NCBI GenBank assembly: GCA_025617745.1
Contig: CM046855.1
Location: 48,835,813-48,899,812, forward strand
Length of the DNA stretch: 64,000 nucleotides
Reading direction: 5' to 3'
DNA from: Heliocidaris erythrogramma
Taxonomy: Eukaryota; Echinodermata; Echinoidea; Camarodonta; Echinometridae
Shown here one piece after another: positions 38,087 through 45,900 of this stretch (positions are counted from its first letter, which is position 1; each line of letters opens with the position of its first letter). The position numbers were made by a program, and so were the translations under genes. A model generated the notes under the pieces. It did not search any database, was not told the origin of the DNA, and saw nothing but the letters and a program-made list of their open reading frames with translations.

Positions 38087-41000
38087 GTCTATAATCTTGT
38101 AGTTAACATAGTAGAGGAATATTATTTTTTGCATTATTTTTCAATTGATTTTGTTTTCAGCTTGACAATGGGGAACTGAATTCTACTGAGAAGATTGAAC
38201 GTATCTTGAAAGCAGGAGTAAGTCTTCCAGAGTCTTTTCTGTTTTTTGTTTGTTTGTTAATTTTTTGCAAAAGTATACTTTATAACATTAACTTGATATC
38301 ATTTATACCAGTATACATTTTTTTTTAATTCATATTTTGTGTTTATCGCATTTTACTTCTGATAATCCTGACTCAGTGATATAATGACCTGAAATTTGTT
38401 TTGGGCTTTTATTCATCAAAGATATAGGATCTGGGCCCTGTTTCATAAAACTTGTTTAACTGCCCCCCTTTATATGACAAATTTGCTCTCAGCCAATCAG
38501 ATTCAAGGATTTCAGTAGCTTATAACAACTATCATAACTTGTCACCTATCACAAGTTTTATGAAATGGGGCTCAGTATTAGGATTTCAATTGGGTTTAGG
38601 TTAGGTTTAAGGGTTAGGGTTCGGTTTCAAATCTTAGATAATCGCATGACTAGTCTGACATCATTCCAGAGGAAGTTTAGCGTTTCTTCCTTCTAGAAGC
38701 TAATTTTGCTTTCCTTCCTTAAAGGAGGCTTCAGTACCCCCCACATTTTTTATTTTGTTCTCCTTATGACCTTTCAGAACATCAATCATTAATATTTTCC
38801 ATGTCTGCACATTCATTTTCAATGATAAATTGCTATTTCACTCAAAATCCGCTTGCAGTTCATTCGTATGATGTACGGTGAGCTTCACTTTCGGACAGTT
38901 ACTCCTTTAATTCAATTTCAGTGCAATTACCTATCATTTCCTCCTGCTTTCCTCTTGCTAATGTATAGAATATTGAAGGAGCTCAGGAGCTGTTGAAAGA
39001 ATCTCTTGCAGAAGGAAAGGAAGTTGGTGCCAGTGTCTATGATAAGATTATCTTTGAGATGCTGAAGCTTGGTCACATTGATGATGCTCTAGCTGTCAAA
39101 GATCTGTAAGGATTTCTCTTGCTTTATTTCCTGTTAAATTTAAAATGTTTACAGGCTATTGAACGTCTAAAATGTATTTGGTTATAGATAATTATGCACA
39201 CACTCTTACCATAGCACTAAAGGTTTGAAAACATACCTTTGCAGAGCAGAGAACAACATTTATATATTTAAATGAAAGGTTTATTTTGTGACATTGTTTG
39301 AAAACCTTAAAGGGATACTCAACTGCAGATTGTGCATGTTTTCATGCCGCAAGAGGGCACCAAACTTCGGACAGACTGATCACATGCACGCTTCGCCCGA
39401 GATTGAGCTATCGTGTGAGATTCGGTCGGCTTTGTGCAGTCCGAAATGTAATTGGAGTAGTCCGACGGACGCGTTTGACGCACAAACTTTGTGTACGAGT
39501 GAGTGGGGCTTATGCAATCCTGACTTTCTCCAAAGCCACCTGGTGGCGTATCCCTTTAATACAATTTCAAATCAATACAAATGCCTTTATAACATTTCAT
39601 ATTTAGAAATGATACTGTAGTCCTGGAACATACAGCAGCAATAAACTAAGCTTGCCTGGTAGAGTGGTTTCGGTATCTTGTAATAATGGACTTAAAATTT
39701 AATATTTAATACTTTACAGAGGAGTTTGTATTTAACAAGAATGGGTGTATTTCTTTTTCACCTTTCCAGAGCGGAAAAATCTACTGACTTCAAGATGTCC
39801 GTCATCCTAACCAACAAGCTCCTTATCGAGTATGTCAAGAAAGGAGACATTGAAAGTAAATTTTCCTTGAACACCAGGCATTTCTCTTCATCGTAATTTC
39901 GTTGCATGGGTGGAGGGTGCTCTGGCATTTGCTCAGGCGAAAATTGCTCCGGGCTTTATTTCGTCAAGATAAGGGTTGGGGTTGCGGTTGCAGTTGGGTT
40001 TTATGTTAGGCTTAGGTTTAGAGTTAGGGGTAGGGTTGAAGTGGATTCCGTTAGTGCAGGAAATTAACGTGGAGCAATCGTCACAGGAGCCTGTGTTCTA
40101 CAACTAGGTGGAGACAGGATAAGACCAAGTACTGTCTCGTTCTATAAGGAGTACTGAAAATTGTGTTGGATTATATGTAGTTTCCCACTAAAGCCAGAAA
40201 TTTAACACCATTGTCATTTGGTTGTGTAGGTGGAGAAGGAGAGGGTGCTGTACCAAATACTGTGAGATTTTGAGATAAGTGTTAAAAACAATTCTTAAAT
40301 ACACCCAGGAAGAAGAGTTTCTGATTAACACTAGGCATTTAACACCATCTTGATTTAGTTGTCAAGGTTTTAGATCAAACAATGGAAGCAGGGAAAAAAA
40401 CAAAAATATCTTTTATGATTAACACAATTGTAATTTGGTTGTTAAGTGAAGTTTTAATATTAGTGCCGAAAAGAGATTTCCCAGCTATATCGGAGCAATT
40501 TAGACTATATTCATTCTGTTTTATAGGTGCAGAAAGACTGTTAGACCAAACACTGGAACAAGGGGAAACTCCAAGACCTTCAGGGCTTAGGATGCTCTCA
40601 CAGAAATACGAGCGGGATGGACATACGGACAAACTCTTGGCCTTGAAGGAGAAATATGAGGAGAGGACACAATCCCGCTTCCCAATCGGCAAATCAGTCC
40701 TTGGAGCCTACATTGTGAAGTAGGTCTTCAAAGATTATATTGAGTTATGGAGTGTGAGGAAGAAGTTGGTTTAAGATTATTATTAACCGGTAGAAATAAT
40801 AGTTGCATAAACATTTTAAAGACCATACTGGAGACACTGAAACAATCACTCTGAAAAATATGTTAATGATATGTCTATAAGAAGGCATGCCACTTTTCCA
40901 GGAATTGCCAGAATTCCAGCTTTTGTTATATTTTCGAGTGTCAAATTTCCGACCTCGTATATTTCTCTGCCCTTCTCTACAACTTGGAAGAGCGCCAGGA

Positions 41001-42930
41001 AAAAAAAACATGAATAGACTTCGATATGTGATTTTCAGTATATTACCATGTATGTATTGTAGGTACGGAAGATACAAATTGTCCGTTAAAACTGCTGGTG
41101 TAAGAGTCTATATCTAAACTTTGCGGACATGCGCTTTCATAATTTTTGAAGTACGTTCTGCATGTATTTGGACGTGCAAATATCGCAAAACAACTGGATC
41201 AGAAACTAGCGAGATAACACACAAGCTGCGATTTGCGATCTATGTGCTTCCAGCTAGCTCAAGCGCATGCATGCATGCAGCATGCACACAAAAGGGAATG
41301 ATGCCCTGCACACATTGTGTGTGAGCTAGCTATACACTATGCACTAGCGGCGGCGCAACTCGCATGCTATATATAAGCTAAGTGAATTCTACGCAGTACA
41401 TTTATCACCAGTAACAGGACTTTTGACACTTGGAAACTATTTGGATTAACCTGAACTTGTCTGTGGGACATGGAATGTTGGAAGCTCTGTAAGTGAGATC
41501 GAATAATGCTGTAAAAATATAAAAAATGAGGATTCAAAAACATTGTAAATGGTGCAAAATAAGGCTGAGATTGCATCAGGGAGCATCTAGAACCTCAGAA
41601 CCCAGACCCCGGCCGCAAGGGACTTCGCTTTGCGCACATTTTGTCTCCCCCCCCCCCCCCTAAAAAAAAAAAAAAAAAAATGCCCTAGAGACAATTGCCA
41701 GTGGCGGCATCCCTGTATAAGGATAGAATGAATTTTTTGCTCAAGCCACCTCTACATTGTCCATTTATTGAACTATTTCATCTTTTGAACAAATCCTCTA
41801 TGTTCTTACATCTGTATGAAGATTTGTAATTTAGAATGTCTTTATTGTTTGTTTAATCTGCTGCTCCAAATAGAATTGTATTTAGTGACTGGGGTAATAG
41901 TAGTGAGCTTTTGAATGTGTCGACCTGAAGGCTGTCCTAGATCCTCCCAGCTACAGTGGACCACTTTGTGTTAGCTGCATACCGCGCTTTGTGCAAGAAC
42001 GACTTACCCGTCCATTGGCTTCTCCCTCGTCCACTAGTCAGATCGAGAACGCGTCAGACATGGTTTTGCCTTCTTCTCTAAAACGTGAACCTCGCTTCAC
42101 CCACTGTTAGCTTCATGCTTCACCACTTTGTATGCAGTCAGCACAAAGCAGTCCATTGTCGCTGGGAGGGTCTAGGACGGCATTCTATTCGACACATCCA
42201 AAAACTCCTTATTGATGCTGTAAGAGATTTGGTCAGTTGTGACTGGTAAAGCACTTTATAGCAGTTATGGTCTTTATGAGCATGTGGTCTTTATGTACAG
42301 GTTCCTCTCATACATGTTTCAATGAGAAACAGTCTTCAAGGGAAACGTAAATTGTGGTCTTTATAGATAGGATATCTTTCTATACAGGTGGTCGCTAAAG
42401 CAGGTTTGGCTGTATTATATTATTAGTAGTAGTAGTATTAGATTATGAACATATCATTCACATTACATGAGATTAGTTTTCAATTGACCCTTGACCTCTG
42501 ACCTCTTAACCTTGCAGAGGTGATGTGGAAGGTGCAGTGTCTTACATTGAGAAGGAGCTGGAGGAGGATCCCAGCAGGTCTAGACGGATCGGTATGAGGT
42601 CATTCTTTGGCAAGCTTCTCCAGAAGGACCAGTCAACGGATGAAGGTAAGAAGAGATGGATGGATGGACGGCTGGATGGATGGATAGATGGATTGATTGT
42701 TGGACTGATTGATGGATGGATATATGAATGGATGGATGGGTGGATTAATGTAATGATTAATGGATATATTTTCTTCTGCAAAGAAATTTGTGTTTGAACT
42801 CCTGAAATAAAAGATCGCTTTTACGGATCATATATTTTCTCCCTCTCACTGTTTTGTCTTTCTATTTTCTTTTCTGTCTCCCTCTCTTTCCCTTCTACTT
42901 CCCCCATTTCTTCCTCTCCCCTCCCCCCCC

Positions 42931-42986
<56 letters not shown>

Positions 42987-45900
42987 CTTTCTCCTTCCCT
43001 CTTCTTTTTTATATCACAGTATTTGCAATGGTGGACAGATTGGTTACCAAGGAGATAGAAGGTCCAGCATGGCAGCTTCTCTACGCTCATCTAGACAATG
43101 GGAAGACAGAAGGAGCTAAAGATGTTATCCAGGTAATAAGCTGGCTTAAACCCTTGTCACACCAGCGACACCGTCAGCAGACAGACCAAAAAATTACATT
43201 ACCCAGAATAGGTCGGCGTAGAGTCGGTTTCCCGGTGTGACTGAGGTATTGAGAAGTACTAGTTCATTTTGTGAAAAACAATGGTTCTTAAAGGGGAGGT
43301 CAATTCAAACTGAGTTGACTTTAACAGAAGAACGGGACAAATATATCAGTGAAAGTTTGAGGAAAATCTGATGAAAAATAGAGTTGTGAAGTTTTGAATT
43401 TCTGATCAATCACACACTAATGAGCAATTCTGTAATATCCTTTGCAAGCAGCTTTCAATTGGTTTTCATAAATGTCCATTTCTCAAAAAGACAATGTTTG
43501 ATCCAACCTGTGCCTTAGATACAGTACATCATTTAACACTTGTTCTATCCACTCACCCCTTTTACGAAATTAAATAACATAATGAAATAGCTTAATAACC
43601 ATCAACAGGAACATTTATGATTCTCTGTAACCGAATATTACCTTGTTTTTAGAATTTAGGGTGTTCTTTGTAATGAACTTCCACTGTACATGTATTGAGT
43701 AGAGATTGACTTCACACATTCTCCCTTCCCTATACAGAGATATGAAGTGATCAGGGAGAAGTCGTCAGGTGTGATCGGTTACGTCATAGAGATGGTGGGA
43801 TCAAATGACGATGTGGTAAGAAAATTATGGGAAGGGTAAAGGCCGCATCCCTCGTAACCGATAATGATTACGATTTTACAGTTTAAATATTTTTTACTAC
43901 ACTTTTTCTGAGATGAAACATTTATAAATTTGAATATATTAGTGGGCAAGTCTAAGGTATTATTGAAGAAATTGTGAACATAATTTGACATAGAAATATC
44001 ATTTCACTTTAAATTTTTTTTTTCTGATCCAAGCTCTGCGGGGGCTGTCAGCTCGACACGGTCATCAGATATACTAAAAGCTTAGATGTGGTTGTTAACA
44101 TATGGTAGAAAATAAGCTTGGACTTGTTCTACTACACTGGTCATTTAATAAATGCAATCGTTAACCACAATAATCATTCTTCTCACCAGCATGCTAACAA
44201 ACACTCACCAAGCAGCCCCCGAGAAGGTTAAATAATAAATTTAGACTCGCTGCTAAAATACAAGCAGCAAAATCCTTGAACAGGCACTTGTCATCCTTGA
44301 ATATTTTTAAACAGTTTTCACGTAACTGTTGGTTTATATTTAGATTTTTTCAATCAAGCACCACATTGACTCATCTGTAATGATTGTATAGTAATATGAG
44401 CCTGCTATTATGATCATGTTTTACAGGCAGAGAAGATTGAGCAGGTGTTGGAGGTTACCAAAGATCAGGATTACCTGGACAGAGCAAAAATCTACTTCTA
44501 TTTACTCAAGGCACATGGTAAGTCCCTCCTATTAAATAGTAACCTAGATTGTTTGTAAAAGTTAAGGAGTTAAACATGAGATCGTTGTCATTTAAATTAT
44601 GGGGTACAGATATGAGGGTCAACGTTTTATAAGGCTAAATGCCCTTTTTGTTGACCCCCCCCCCCCCCCATTCCAATAAAATATCTCTCGTGTATGATTT
44701 TTAAAATTGTTTAATGTACATTATGTTATCATGTTAATCACATACGTTTAGTTTGTTTTTATATCAGTTTTTTTCTCATGTATCATGTATCATATTTGTG
44801 TATTTTTATTGAGAATGAAATAAATGAATTGAATTGAATTGAATAAACTAAAGGTAGAATGCAGCCCCATATATCACTTTTTAAAATATTTTCTAGAAAA
44901 TGCCATGGTACATGGTAATTCTTATTATTAAAGGATATCTTTTTCTTAAAACTTTCACTTCATTCTTAACCATTTAGTCACTGAGGATTACGCGTATTGT
45001 AGTCATTTACTCACTGAACTCAGTCTCAGTAAACCATATTGCGGCTTAGACTCTCTGCTATACGTAAAATCTTTCCACAGTAACGCATCGTTTCAAAGCG
45101 GATTCTAAATGTCTTGTGTGTAGAGATAGCACACACAAAGCTTCAGCGCCCAATATCTCCTACAATACATTTGCCGTAGTGTTACACAGGTCAAAGTCCA
45201 CTTGTGGTCCCTGGCGGTTCAGTGAGTAATAAGAAGGGCGGTCCCGGGCGGTTTAGTGACTAAAGGGTTAAATCCTTAGCTGAATTTAAAAACAATTCAA
45301 CTACTGTCACAACCATGTCAAAATGGTAATTTTTTTAAACATTGATCTTCTTACAAGGATATTCCATTTCAAAATGCATCATTTATTTAGATCTTAAAGA
45401 CTCTATTCAAAATTTGTGTAGACCTTAAAGATACTATGTAAATCAGTATCTTTAAGATCTAAACAAATGATGCATTTCAAAATGGAATATCCTTGTAAGA
45501 AAATCAATGTTTTAAAAAGTTTCTTTTGATTTCTGTGTCTTTGCTTTCTGTGTAGATAACCAGAATAACTATGAGGGTGGTCTGACGGTGAAACGGAGGA
45601 TGGAAGAAGAAGGTCTACACGTGAGTGATTTCATGCTGAAGAGACTGGCTTTATTACTCACCAAGACTGGTCAAGCTATCCCCTTTGATGAACCACCAGT
45701 GAGTACCTTGCCATTTTAGTCCAACTGTGTTTTCTTCATTTCTTCATTTCCAACAAAACACAAATACAAAATTCAATTTTCATAATAATAAATACAGTTA
45801 ACCTTGGTTAACAAGTCGCATAAGTCGAACTTTACCTAAGACGAATAAGGCGAATCAATTATTTTGACTATACTATGCAAAACAAAATAACTTGATAATT

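Noticed and set aside
39288-39620. Alternative LRPPRC exon or independent ORF
   Set aside because: The frame coincides with the TTAA-flanked MITE and its inverted ends.
38589-40050. Interstitial telomere repeats
   Set aside because: GGTTAGG/GGTTTAG units are short, imperfect and confined to a repeated element family; not a telomeric array.
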